NCBI GenBank assembly: GCA_964035575.1
Contig: OZ037857.1
Location: forward strand, 1,488,001 to 1,552,000
Reading direction: 5' to 3'
Source of the DNA: Rhynchopus sp. YZ270_cl-10
Lineage: Eukaryota; Euglenozoa; Diplonemea; Diplonemida; Diplonemidae
DNA: 64,000 nt
Part shown: piece by piece, positions 51,745 to 60,474 of the stretch
Numbering within the stretch: position 1 is the stretch's first letter
How the letters are laid out: each line of letters opens with the position of its first letter
Program-made: the position numbers and the translations under genes
The notes under the pieces: generated by a model
The model's database searches: none
The model's input: the letters and a program-made list of their open reading frames with translations, nothing else
What the model was told of the DNA's origin: nothing

Positions 51745-53974
51745 ATGGGCCGCATTCGTGAGTATTTAAATGCAGCGTTTTCGCTGGATGGGACGTTGTC
51801 GACACGCGACACGAAACAGCGGAAACTGCTCTTCACCGTCACCGGGCTGTGTGTGTCGTTCCTCACCCCGTTTCTTGCGTCGTACATGGTGACTGAGGTG
51901 ATGAGTCTTCTCTCCATAGGGATTGTCTTCTGTGTGGCAGGCAACTTGACGATGTTTGTCATGATCCTTAGACACAAAGAGGTCAACCCAGCCATGCTCT
52001 CCTGCCCCACTGCTGCAGGCATACTGATCCTCGATCTCTACCAGCGAGGTACCTTGCACAATGCGTGGCCAGCGCTCATCATAATCGTCGACTTCCTTCT
52101 GGTGATGCGTGTCAGCAGAAGGCACGCCGTGCTCTTTGTATGGGCGGCTGTGTTGTGGTTGGTCATTAATATGTTTGAAGCCAGCTTTCGGTTTGGGTTG
52201 TTCGACGCACCGTTGACGGTTCCGCAGGAAACGAGAAGGGAGAGCATCGCGAAGTGGCTGGACTGCGATGCAGTACCGTGCCCATCGGATTTGAGTAAGG
52301 TGATGGGGGAGGGGGTGATGGGGATTTCTGTGTTTGTGATTGACTTTGTTGCGACGCGTGGGTTTGCAGAGGCGGCGCAGCGGGAGCAGGCGGCGATGGA
52401 GCACACCATTAAGACGGTGCAGGACATCTCTGTGTTGCTTGCGTCGTACGACATTGACACGGTGCGTGACACGCTGGCGCAGCAGATCTCCGAGTCAAGC
52501 AGCGAGCGTGTCCTCCCCCAGCGCATGCACGACGCACTCACAACACTCGAGAAGAACCTCCGCTCCTACCGCCCCTACCTACCAGAGGCGCTCTTCGAGG
52601 AGCTCTACCGCAAGTCCGAGGCACAGTGTGTTCCAAACCTCGTCCCCCCACCAGGTGTGCACGACAGCTGTGCGACAATAGCGTTCACAGATGTGCTTGC
52701 GTCGACCTCCATCTGGGAGGCAGCTCCGACAGGTATGCGGTTTGTTGCATTATCCAGGCCACCTTGATGTTGTTTGAAGGTAACACTTTGTAAGGGGAGG
52801 GAGCACCTCTAAGTCTTACAAACGGGGTTTGTTTTGTTTTTGTTCGGTTCTGGAGACAAACCTCATATTTGCAGGCATGCGCGACGCCCTGAAGATGCAC
52901 AACAGCGCGCTCCGCCTTCTCATCGACGAATGCAGCGGCTACGAGGTCAAGACCATCGGCGACGCCTTCATGGTTGCCTTCAACACTGCTGCGAGCGGGG
53001 TCCGCTTTGGCATGGTGGCACACCAGCGCCTGCTCTCCACCACGTGGCCTGCCACACTCTTCCACGTCCCCATCTGCACCCAACACGGCAGCATGTGGGG
53101 CGGGCTCACCATACGGGTCGGCATCAACTCTGGGTCTGTCGCACTGGAGCAGAACGTTTTGACTGGGCGGGTCGACTACTTTGGGCACACCGTGAACGTA
53201 GCGGCAAGACTAGAGGCAGGGTGCACACCAGGCTCTGTCACACTTCCTTCAACCCTTTGGGACTCTGTCTGCGACGAGATCTACGCAGTGACCTCTGCAC
53301 CTGAGCTGCTCGAACTGCGCGGTGTCTCGGAGCCCATGCAGGTCTGCAGCGTCTGGCCACCACAGCTCGCACAACGACAGCACTTCCCCATCGCCTCTTG
53401 CAGTCTGCAGCAGGGCTCTGTCCGCGCCATCCCCTCCACCTCCCTCTGCACGAAGGACAACGGAGCGAGGTCCGCCACGATCGCTGTTGCCGATATCAGT
53501 GTTGGCGACGGCACGGACGATATGGAAGGTGCACTGCACAACCTCAGTGGCTCCCTCGAAAGCATTTCGCCTATGCTGAACCAAAGCGGGGGTGCGCTGG
53601 TGACGTTGTTGGGGAGCTGTGTGTGTGTGGGGTGGAACATCTCTTCCGTGAATCTGTCGCATGCGGAAAGTGCACTACGCTTTGCGAGGAGGCTGCTGGT
53701 GGCGGAGGCTCCTGTGTTGGGGCTAGGTGTTGCTTCAGGGTTAGTGGTGCAAGGTGACGTCGGATCCTCAAACCAACGCTTCATGACCGTCCTCGGTGAC
53801 GCAGTGAAGCAAGGCTGGCGCCTCTGCGATACCGCAGTCACCACAGGCCAGTACTGTCTCTACTCTCCACCCCAAGGGACTGTGCTGCCCGCTTCTCTCG
53901 TTAACGTCCTTCTCATAGAACACACCGAAGGCGTCTTCAAAATGGTGGAGGAAACTGAAGAAAGGGAGATGTAA
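51745..53974 (+). CDS. Membrane adenylyl cyclase with active C1 and decayed C2 domain, 2 exons
   Basis: Makes cyclic AMP from ATP. Exons 51745-52732 and 52875-53974 (142-nt intron, GTATGC...TTTGCAG) give 695 residues. About five N-terminal helices cover residues ~25-205, then a coiled linker. The first class III cyclase domain (~310-530) has both metal Asp residues (AFTDVLAST near 315, KTIGDAFMVAF near 358), the adenine-selecting Lys and Asp (YEVKT, GRVDYFG) and the Asn-Arg pair (VNVAARLEAG), so it should be active, presumably as a homodimer. A second cyclase-like domain (~560-665) starts IAVADIS but has LLGSCVCVGWN in place of the second metal Asp, and GDAVKQGWRL without the Asn, so it is likely regulatory. 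The intron cuts the active domain after WEAAPTG. Confidence 0.92.
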
Positions 53975-54648
53975 TATCAAATAGGGAGGGAGGGAGGGGG
54001 GCTGGGTGTTCTCCTAATGGGTTCGCAAAAGGGGAGCGGGGAGGGGGGGGGGTAGGTGATACAGTGCAGTACGTCCTTTGGATGGAAACACTAAATACAG
54101 AGAAATAAAGAAAGTATAGTGAAGCACACTCTAAGGCTACACTAATACAACCAAGTTTTCGAGAAAGGAAACTGTCCAGAAAAAGGGGGAGGGGGAAAAG
54201 GAAGAGAAGAAAAAGAGTACGCGTTTTTATTTTGTGTGTGTACCTGAGTGTGGGGATGCGTTCAAGAATTAAACTCTTCCCCCCAAACCCCCTTTTTCGT
54301 CTTTGTTTTCTTTATTCAAACGGCAAGTGGATGCGTAATAATTTTATTTTTTTTGCGTCAAAAAGGCAAAGTGATTTGCCCTGAAACTGTGTAGTATTAT
54401 CTCTTTTTTTCTATTTTTTTCTCTTTCCCCCCCTCTTTTTTTCCTCTTTCTTTCGGCTCGGCGTATCAGGGAAGAACTGCGGCATCTATGGAGAGTGGGT
54501 ATATCATACCCCACATGACCATGTTTTTTTTTGTTTTTTTGTTTTTTGTTTTTTGCCCAGTTCTACCTACGCATCATCTTACATTCATCCACACTACTCC
54601 CTTCTCCCTTCCCCATTCCCCCGCCGCTTTCAGTATACCATCCTTTAA
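53975..54648. other. Spacer after cyclase gene
   Basis: No gene. G-run and T-run sequence, one family 4 repeat, and a TTTTTTG/TTTTTG repeat near 54525-54555. Confidence 0.5.
54118..54165 (+). repeat. Dispersed repeat, family 4
   Basis: TAGTGAAGCACACTCTAAGG then CTACACTAATACAACCAAG and TTTTCGAG. Confidence 0.75.
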
Positions 54649-54688
54649 GATGACTAAGCACTAGAGGCCTAGGCTCATTTTATAAAAC
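54649..54688 (+). repeat. Hairpin mini-repeat, family 1
   Basis: AGATGACTAAGC, loop ACTAGAG, GCCTAG, then GCTCATTTTATAAAAC. Confidence 0.7.
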
Positions 54689-54755
54689 GTTTTCTTTATG
54701 GGGACATTTTTATTGATCCCTCCTCCTATGCTGTCAATTTATTGATTGCATATTG

Positions 54756-55081
54756 GTACAGTCCATAAACCCCCTCACCTAAAAGGTAACCTTTTGAATT
54801 TTTTTTGCACATTAGATAACATCCATTCCACTCGGACTTTTTGCTCGATTTTTCCTCCTGTGACCTCAGAAACGCCATTCTGAGTTCAAAGGAGCAAAAA
54901 TCGAGCAAAATGTCCGAATGGAAGTTATTTCATTTACACATAAGTACAAAAGGTTACCTTTTACAGTGGTTAAAGAAAGTTTACGCCTAAACTAATGGCG
55001 GAATTGAAATCGATGGCGGAAATTACTTTAGGCGGAACTTTCTTTAACCACTGTAGGGGGGGGAGGTTTATGGACTGTGCC
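54756..55081. mobile_element. Fold-back element able to form a three-way junction
   Basis: Outer arms GTACAGTCCATAAAC (from 54756) and GTTTATGGACTGTG (to 55081) pair. Inside lie two independent hairpins in series. Arms 54776-54860 pair with 54886-54962; both contain GGTAACCTTTT- or GGTTACCTTTT-type ends and a CGGAC...GCTCGATTTT / AAAATCGAGC...GTCCG stem. The second is the unit at 54962-55055. No coding capacity. It looks like a small transposon that received a second insertion. Confidence 0.75.
54962..55055. mobile_element. Nested 90-bp Tc1/mariner-type MITE
   Basis: Bounded by TACAGTGGTTAAAGAAAGTT and its complement AACTTTCTTTAACCACTGTA. The CAGTGG ends and TA flanks are typical of Tc1/mariner mini-elements. 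The stem continues as TACGCCTAAA/TTTAGGCGGA. Confidence 0.65.
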
Positions 55082-55152
55082 ATCACGTTGAAATACTTTA
55101 TTTTGACAGATGCTTTATGACACAACATATCCATCTTTTTTATGTTTTCTCA

Positions 55153-55192
55153 AAGTGACCAAATACCCGAGACATGGTTCATCTCACCAACC
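55153..55192 (+). repeat. Hairpin mini-repeat, family 1, divergent
   Basis: AGTGACCAAATACCCGAGAC then ATGGTTCATCTCACC. Confidence 0.5.
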
Positions 55193-55208
55193 CCCTTTTT
55201 TTTTTTAT

Positions 55209-55243
55209 GTGTCCGAAAGGCACATTCGTCTTTCAAATTTTCT
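55209..55243 (+). repeat. Hairpin mini-repeat, family 2
   Basis: ATGTGTCCGAAAGGCACATT then CGTCTTTCAAATTTTC; GTGTC/GGCAC stem. Confidence 0.65.
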
Positions 55244-55247
55244 CTTT

Positions 55248-55292
55248 GGTGACTCAAGAGATGAGAGGCTTTTAGGCCATCTCTTTTAACGT
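55248..55292 (+). repeat. Hairpin mini-repeat, family 1-like
   Basis: GGTGACTCAAGAGATGAGAG then GCTTTTAGGCCATCTCTTTT. Confidence 0.5.
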
Positions 55293-55352
55293 TTCTCTTT
55301 GTATTTTTTTTATATATTTTTATACACTTCAGGGTTCGACAACCCGCGGAGT

Positions 55353-55404
55353 GTCAGTGCCTGCATCCCAAGAGGTGTTTTTGCACTATCAACCTCACTT
55401 TTTT
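55353..55404 (+). repeat. Dispersed repeat, family 3
   Basis: CAGTGCCTGCATCCCAAGAG then TTTTTGCACTATCAACCTCA and CTTTTTT. Confidence 0.7.
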
Positions 55405-55460
55405 TCCTCTCCGCTGCAGTCCTACGGTTTGCGTGCAGGATAATTTTTTTTTTCTTTTTA

Positions 55461-55505
55461 AGGTGACTAAGCACGAGAGGCTTAGGTTCATCTTATAAAC
55501 TTTTC
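55461..55505 (+). repeat. Hairpin mini-repeat, family 1, best copy
   Basis: AGGTGACTAAGC, loop ACGAGAG, GCTTAG, then GTTCATCTTATAAACTTTTC and a T run. Used here as the family reference. Confidence 0.8.
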
Positions 55506-55708
55506 TTTTTTTCGTTTTGTCTCCCCCTCTCCCTCCCTTTCCACCCCTCTCTGGAAAATAATAAATCCGTACAATCGACTTTGAGAACGAAACCTTTATT
55601 TTGATTTTTTTTTAAAATCAAAAACTGAAGTAGAACAAAATACTTAAAGACTTCCCCTGCCGCCTACTACTACCTTTTCCCCATCATTTTACTCTTCTTC
55701 ATGTTCAG

Positions 55709-55750
55709 ATGTGTTGTGCCCGTGAGGGCTCATCTCGTTCAATTTCCCCC
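55709..55750 (+). repeat. Hairpin mini-repeat, family 2
   Basis: GTTGTGCCCGTGAGGGCTCA then TCTCGTTCAATTT; GCCC/GGGC stem. Confidence 0.6.
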
Positions 55751-55759
55751 TATTTTTTG

Positions 55760-55798
55760 ATGTGTGTGTAGAGACGCATTCATCTACAAGTTTTCTCT
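55760..55798 (+). repeat. Hairpin mini-repeat, family 2
   Basis: TGTGTGTGTAGAGACGCATT then CATCTACAAGTTTTC; TGTGT/ACGCA stem with G-T pairs. Confidence 0.55.
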
Positions 55799-55811
55799 CT
55801 TTTTTTTGCTT

Positions 55812-55852
55812 CAGGTACATTGCCACGAGAGGGCTTTGTGTTCAAGTCATTT
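55812..55852 (+). repeat. Dispersed repeat, family 5
   Basis: CAGGTACATTGCCACGAGAG then GGCTTTGTGTTCAAGTCAT. Confidence 0.65.
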
Positions 55853-56285
55853 TTATGCCATTTTCCACAACCTTCTTTCACCTACAGGGTAACCGAAGGT
55901 GAAGGGAAGAGTATTGAAATCGATAAATCGTCCAATTTTCAACACCAACCCCATCACTGCACGGGCGGATCCTAATGCAGGATCTTTTTATTTGTTCCCT
56001 TTGAAATGTGTAAGTTCAGGTTTCAATCGATCCTACAGGGGTTGAAGGAAGGTGTGTGGAAAAAAACAACAACACCACAACTAATTACTAAGCTGTGGAA
56101 AACGCTCGACCCACTCCCGCCGTTCCTGCAATACAGTGGGACAAGAATCATGGGGAGGTGTAAAAGGGATAAAAACTAAGATGTATATTGGCATTTTCAA
56201 ACTCTAAGGAGGGTTTTCCCTCCAATATATTAGACTACTGCAACTTCCTTATCCACATAACATTTTCTTGACGTCACCTTATTTT

Positions 56286-56322
56286 GGGTGCACAAGAGAA
56301 CTTGATGCTCATCTTACTGACT
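56286..56322 (+). repeat. Hairpin mini-repeat, family 2-like
   Basis: GGGTGCACAAGAGAACTTGA then TGCTCATCTTACTG. Confidence 0.5.
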
Positions 56323-56726
56323 ATCTCCCTCTCTCTCTCTATTATATCTCTCTTACGCCAAGACAACCCTCAGCCCAGTTTTAGCTCCTTTTTCGTGGAT
56401 GGACAGCTTCGTATCTTGCAAGGAGCCCTGCCCTGCCGTCGCTCCTTCAGGGTGGTACAGCAGTGAGTAGGGTTGACAGCGTTGCGTCCACGATGAAGCT
56501 ATGCACGTCGCAACCGTTGCGTTTCCTTTCTCAGGAGGTTGTGTGAGGATACCATCCCATCTTTCATATCCTTTGAAATATTGGTGCGCGGGTTTCGATT
56601 TGTTTTGTTTTTTGCGCAAATAATCAAACACAAGAAATGCTCGCTCGATTTTTTTTGCTTTTTTTTTGTACAAAGGTGCTACCCTTAATAATTACTCTAA
56701 GTATATGACGTGGGTAACGTACCAAC

Positions 56727-57195
56727 TACCGTCTTTTGAAAAATTATGGACCAGAAAAATAGGTCCATAATAAAAAAAAATCCCAAAAAGTCCATCATTG
56801 TTCTGGTCCATGTTATTTCTGGTCCATCTGTGTTAGGTTTTTTTTTTTGAACTTGTCCATTTTCAGACCCATTCCGAGCTTTCGGTACCGCACGTTGGCG
56901 GGGCATCTCGGCTCATATGTGGCCCGGTAGACCCATTCCGAGCTTTCCGGACAAGTTCAAAAAAAAAACCCCCCATTCCGAGCTTTCTCCCCACACAAGC
57001 GGTCGTCGCACGCGCTTCGCGCGCGCGACTCCCTGTCAAAATTCTGGACAAGTACAAAAAAAACCCCCACACATATGTCGGACCAGAAAAATAGGTCCAT
57101 AAAAAAAAAAAAATCCCAAAAGGTCCATGATTGTTCTGGTCCATCATTATTCTGGTCCATGTTATTTCTGGTCCATATTTTTTCAAAAGACGGTA
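56727..57195. mobile_element. 469-bp terminal-inverted-repeat element with GGTCCAT repeats
   Basis: Ends TACCGTCTTTTGAAAAA (from 56727) and its near-exact complement (to 57195) extend into ATGGACCAGAAA/TTTCTGGTCCAT, so the inverted repeat is ~30 bp. TA at both borders could be the target duplication. The interior has many CTGGTCCAT or GGTCCAT units in both orientations, three copies of CCATTCCGAGCTTTC, and a GC-rich palindrome (CGCGCTTCGCGCG) near 57012. Minus-strand frames through it are repeat artefacts. No transposase; non-autonomous. Confidence 0.75.
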
Positions 57196-57291
57196 ATTAA
57201 GTCTTTAAACCATGTTATCACCCCTTCCCAGTCAGGGATGGGGAAATGACTGTGTGCCTGCTTACAGTTCCCCTGTCAATGACTCCCAAGT

Positions 57292-57341
57292 GTCAGTGCC
57301 TGCGTCCCAGAGACATTTGTACTATCAACTTCACTTTTTTT
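57292..57341 (+). repeat. Dispersed repeat, family 3, best copy
   Basis: CAGTGCCTGCGTCCCAGAGA then CATTTGTACTATCAACTTCA and CTTTTTT. Confidence 0.75.
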
Positions 57342-57710
57342 TTTTGTTGGGTTTTTTTTGTGTTTTTTCTATTTATCATAACCACACGTTTTTTTTCCCC
57401 TATGATATGTGGGTGTGGACTACTCGAGGCACATCGCATATATTTAAATATCTCTACCAGTCATCTGTTTTTTCTCTCTTTTTTTTTGCACTTTTCGTCA
57501 CCGTGATTCATTTGCAAAACGGCTCCGAATATTTTTAAACGCCAAAGACACCCCCTTTTTGTCATTCCCCCTCCTCTCCCCTCCTCTCCCTTCCTCTCCC
57601 TCTCCCTCTCCCACTTCCCAACAAAACACACACAGCGGCTACACACCCTGCCGATCGCATACACCCATTTGCCGTGTGTTCCCCGACACTACCACACCGC
57701 ACCATACCAC
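57342..57710 (+). other. Spacer before GT47-like gene
   Basis: T-rich, then a long CT-rich tract (57570-57620) ending in AACACACACAG at 57635, 75 nt before the ATG: a strong leader-acceptor candidate. Confidence 0.5.
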
Positions 57711-58997
57711 ATGCACCCACGACACTGCATCTTATTCGTCTTCGTGAGTGTCTGTCTTTACGACCTATTTCTCGTGCAATGGACCACCTCCAAAACAGAG
57801 ACACCCTTCTTCGCGGCTATACCCAGGCCACCTACCCACCCACCCACGCCCCTTAAGCCTTCCGACCCTCAGACAACAACGTTGGAGGCACTTGCCAAAC
57901 TGCGGGGGCGCTATCCAGGACCGGTGCAGTTTCCCGGGAAGGATGTGTACCGGAAGTGGGCAGGGAACGTTCTTGGGTTCCCGCTGCACGAACGGGGCGG
58001 GGGTGAGAAGGACCGGAAGAACAGCTACCCATTTGTGTCGGGCGATGCGTTCAGGGAGATGAGTGAGTATGTGTGCGATGAGACCAGCTGTGAGCACGAC
58101 CCGCCACGCCACTCTCGGGTGTGCTTTGTGAAGACCGAGAAGCTCGACTACTTCATTGCGAATGTTCTGCCTGTCTTCGAGAAGCGCCACACAAAGGCAA
58201 CACCGAACAGAATAGTGCTTATCACACACAACAGCGACTACACCTCACCGTACTCCGCTGAGAACGTACGCGGCAAGCACGGCCTTAGCCGCGACTACCC
58301 CATACAAAGGGCACGCATCCTTGAGAACCCTGTCATTGCACGCTGGTTTGCACAGAACCCTTCTCTTCTGCATGACAAGCTCACCCCAATCCCTATTGGC
58401 CTTGAAAATCGCTACAACGCATACGGCAAACACGTTGCAACGTATCTGTCGCTGCACGACGAGACACGAAAGGCGGAACGCACGAAACTGCTGATTGCCA
58501 ACTTCAACCCAAAGACGAATCCTTCAGTTCGCGGTGCTGCCTTGGCTAGGGTAGACGCATTGATGGCAGAGGGCCACGACAGGGTGTTGACATCGAATGT
58601 GCAGACAAAGAAGAAGGGTGCGAAGAAGGTTGCCAAGGACGTTGTCCTCACGGAATACGGCACGAAGGTGGCGGAGCACAAATACTGCTTGGCACCACCT
58701 GGTCATGGCCTGGACACACATCGGCTGTGGGAGTCGTTTGTTTTCGGCTGCATCCCGGTGGTGCTTGACTCACCTATGAAGCCGCTTCTCGAAGGCCTGC
58801 CAGTGGTCACCCTGAAGAGCTGGGAGGAGCTCTCCATAGATTCTCTCACACACCACTACAAGCGGCTGAACACATCGCACACAACACTTCTCGCAAAGAT
58901 GTACCTCCCCTATTGGGTGGAGCTCATCGCAGACTCGCTGCACGGCGGCGACCTGGCGGATGAGAGCTGGATTAATTTACACGACGGGTCGAACTAA
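57711..58997 (+). CDS. Exostosin-type (GT47-like) glycosyltransferase, type II membrane protein
   Basis: Probably adds a sugar to a glycan in the Golgi. 428 residues, one exon. ATG at 57711 starts MHPRHCILFVFVSVCLYDLF, a signal anchor of ~20 residues, followed by a Pro-rich stem (PRPPTHPPTP). The C-terminal exostosin signature is clear near residues 325-365: EHKYCLAPPGHGLDTHRLWE, then SFVFGCIPVVL and LEGLPVVTLKSWEEL, where GxDTHRxWE binds the nucleotide sugar in this family. A VLITHNSDYTSPYSAEN segment near 180 and IPIGLENRYNAYG near 228 fit the family of protist exostosin-like proteins. In-frame sequence before 57711 has no ATG. Donor and acceptor sugars cannot be told from sequence. Confidence 0.8.
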   Translation: MHPRHCILFVFVSVCLYDLFLVQWTTSKTETPFFAAIPRPPTHPPTPLKPSDPQTTTLEALAKLRGRYPGPVQFPGKDVYRKWAGNVLGFPLHERGGGEKDRKNSYPFVSGDAFREMSEYVCDETSCEHDPPRHSRVCFVKTEKLDYFIANVLPVFEKRHTKATPNRIVLITHNSDYTSPYSAENVRGKHGLSRDYPIQRARILENPVIARWFAQNPSLLHDKLTPIPIGLENRYNAYGKHVATYLSLHDETRKAERTKLLIANFNPKTNPSVRGAALARVDALMAEGHDRVLTSNVQTKKKGAKKVAKDVVLTEYGTKVAEHKYCLAPPGHGLDTHRLWESFVFGCIPVVLDSPMKPLLEGLPVVTLKSWEELSIDSLTHHYKRLNTSHTTLLAKMYLPYWVELIADSLHGGDLADESWINLHDGSN

Positions 58998-59553
58998 AGG
59001 GAGCGCATTCTGTAGAGCTGCTACCCCCCTTTTTTTTTACCTTTTTGGGTCCAAAAGTGTTGTAAAAAAAAGCTGGGTATAGTGGAGTATAGCCCCCATG
59101 GGTTTGGGCGGTCTAACAAGGGGAAAGACAAAACCTATCTTCAATAGTTGCGGTTTGTGCGTTTTTTTTTTTTTATATTGACCTGAAATTGGCGGATTCT
59201 TGCACCCATAATTGCAACGTTAATATAAAATCTAATTCATGGGTAATTATACCCCCTTCATTACACTAAGGTGGGTTTATGTCCTAAGGTTAATACCAAC
59301 CCATTCGTGACATAAGCTCACCTAAGTGTACTTATGGGGTAATAATTACCCTGGAAACCTTACATAAAAATTCAAAGTTCAAAAAAACATTGCAGGACAA
59401 AAAGAATCCTTTCCTCAGCACCTCTTCAGTTATTACCTCTCACCCCTCCCATTTCCTCTTTTCTCTATCCTTTAATACAGGAAGCAACCCCTTTTGGGGG
59501 AATTCCCAAAAAAAAGCTCTTTTGGGTTGTCTGTTGTATCATTGCTTTGCATT
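58998..59553. other. Spacer before phosphatase gene
   Basis: No gene. Contains the fold-back at 59239-59354. TTTAATACAG ends at 59480, 73 nt before the next ATG. Confidence 0.5.
59239..59354. repeat. Fold-back inverted repeat
   Basis: ATGGGTAATTATACCCCC pairs with TGGGGTAATAATTACCCT. Inner arms ACACTAAGGTGGGTTTATGTC-type (from 59263) and GACATAAGCTCACCTAAG (from 59309) also pair. Arms ~45 nt with mismatches; MITE-like. Confidence 0.7.
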
Positions 59554-60474
59554 ATGATACCATGCGACCGGAAAACCTTTGTCGCAGCTGTGGTTGTTAT
59601 GGGGGCTCTTTTCATCATTGCGGAGAAACATGCACAGTGCAATGCTGCGGCTGAGGGGCGTACCTTTCCTCCTTATTCTGTACGGGCAGGCTTTGCGTCA
59701 CGCTCACGACATGAAGAGAAGAAGGCACCACCACCACCACAACCCGACACACCCTACCAAGCACACCGTACCCTAGAAGCCCCAGGGGCACGCCTCATCA
59801 TCATCGGCGACGTACACGGCATGCACACCGAGCTGGAGGCGCTGCTCCGCAACGTCAACCACAACGCAACAAAAGACACCTTAGTGTTGACCGGCGACGT
59901 TGCTGGGAAAGGGCCCGATGGGGAGAAGGTTGTGCAGACAGTACGCCGTGTAGGTGGCATCTCTGTGCGGGGCAACCATGACTTTTATTTTAAAGGGAGG
60001 GGCAGCGCTTTTGTGGCAGCCTTTCCATACACCCTGCATGTAGTGCGGTTTGGTGTGCTGGTGGTGCATGCTGGGGTGCTGCCAGGGGTTCCCCTCGCAT
60101 CGCATCCTCTGGACGCAATGCTCACTATGCGCAACATCGCAGGCAACCTGACACAGCCGGAAGCGCTTAACTCTACAGACCAAGGTGTCCCTTGGGCGGC
60201 ACGTCTAGAAGAATGGGCTGCACGCATTGGCGCAGAAACGCCACACATAGTGTTTGGACACGACGCAAAGCGCGGTCTGCAGCTACGCAATTTCTCAACA
60301 GGGTTGGACTCTGGGTGCGTCTACGGCGGCAGGCTGACGGCCATGGTGTTCTCGGGTGAAGGCGGGGGAGTGGGCAAGGAGAGGATAAAGGTCTCGCTGT
60401 CGTCCCTCGCTACGTCTGCCACCCCAGAGCTGATCTCGGTACCGTGCAGGCGTGCGGTCGATGTGCGACAATAA
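59554..60474 (+). CDS. ApaH-like phosphatase (ALPH), membrane-anchored
   Basis: Metallophosphatase of the ApaH/PPP fold; trypanosome ALPH1 removes mRNA caps, but other members have other roles. 306 residues, one exon. Start MIPCDRKTFVAAVVVMGALF gives a signal anchor near residues 9-25. The full metal-site set is present: IIIGDVHGMHTELEALL near 86, VLTGDVAGKGPDGEKVV near 115, SVRGNHDFYF near 139, VVHAGVLPGVPL near 171 and IVFGHDAKRGLQ near 235. The ALPH-specific MRNIAGN and GLDSGCVYGGRLTAMVF are present. The anchor suggests a lumenal or organelle location rather than the cytosolic cap-removal role of ALPH1, which carries extra domains. In-frame sequence upstream of 59554 lacks an ATG. Confidence 0.88.
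   Translation: MIPCDRKTFVAAVVVMGALFIIAEKHAQCNAAAEGRTFPPYSVRAGFASRSRHEEKKAPPPPQPDTPYQAHRTLEAPGARLIIIGDVHGMHTELEALLRNVNHNATKDTLVLTGDVAGKGPDGEKVVQTVRRVGGISVRGNHDFYFKGRGSAFVAAFPYTLHVVRFGVLVVHAGVLPGVPLASHPLDAMLTMRNIAGNLTQPEALNSTDQGVPWAARLEEWAARIGAETPHIVFGHDAKRGLQLRNFSTGLDSGCVYGGRLTAMVFSGEGGGVGKERIKVSLSSLATSATPELISVPCRRAVDVRQ

Larger units (their letters stand above)
55506..56726. other. Repeat-dense spacer
   Basis: No gene. Contains two family 2 copies, one family 5 copy, one family 2-like copy, a perfect GATCCT/AGGATC hairpin near 55968 and an ACCTTC/GAAGGT-type inverted repeat near 55870-55910. Confidence 0.5.

Noticed and set aside
55330-55346. tRNA T-arm (GGGTTCGACAACCC)
   Set aside because: No matching acceptor, D or anticodon arm around it; spacing is wrong.
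56697-57186. Minus-strand frames rich in WTRxMMDQNN
   Set aside because: Generated by CTGGTCCAT repeats of the inverted-repeat element.
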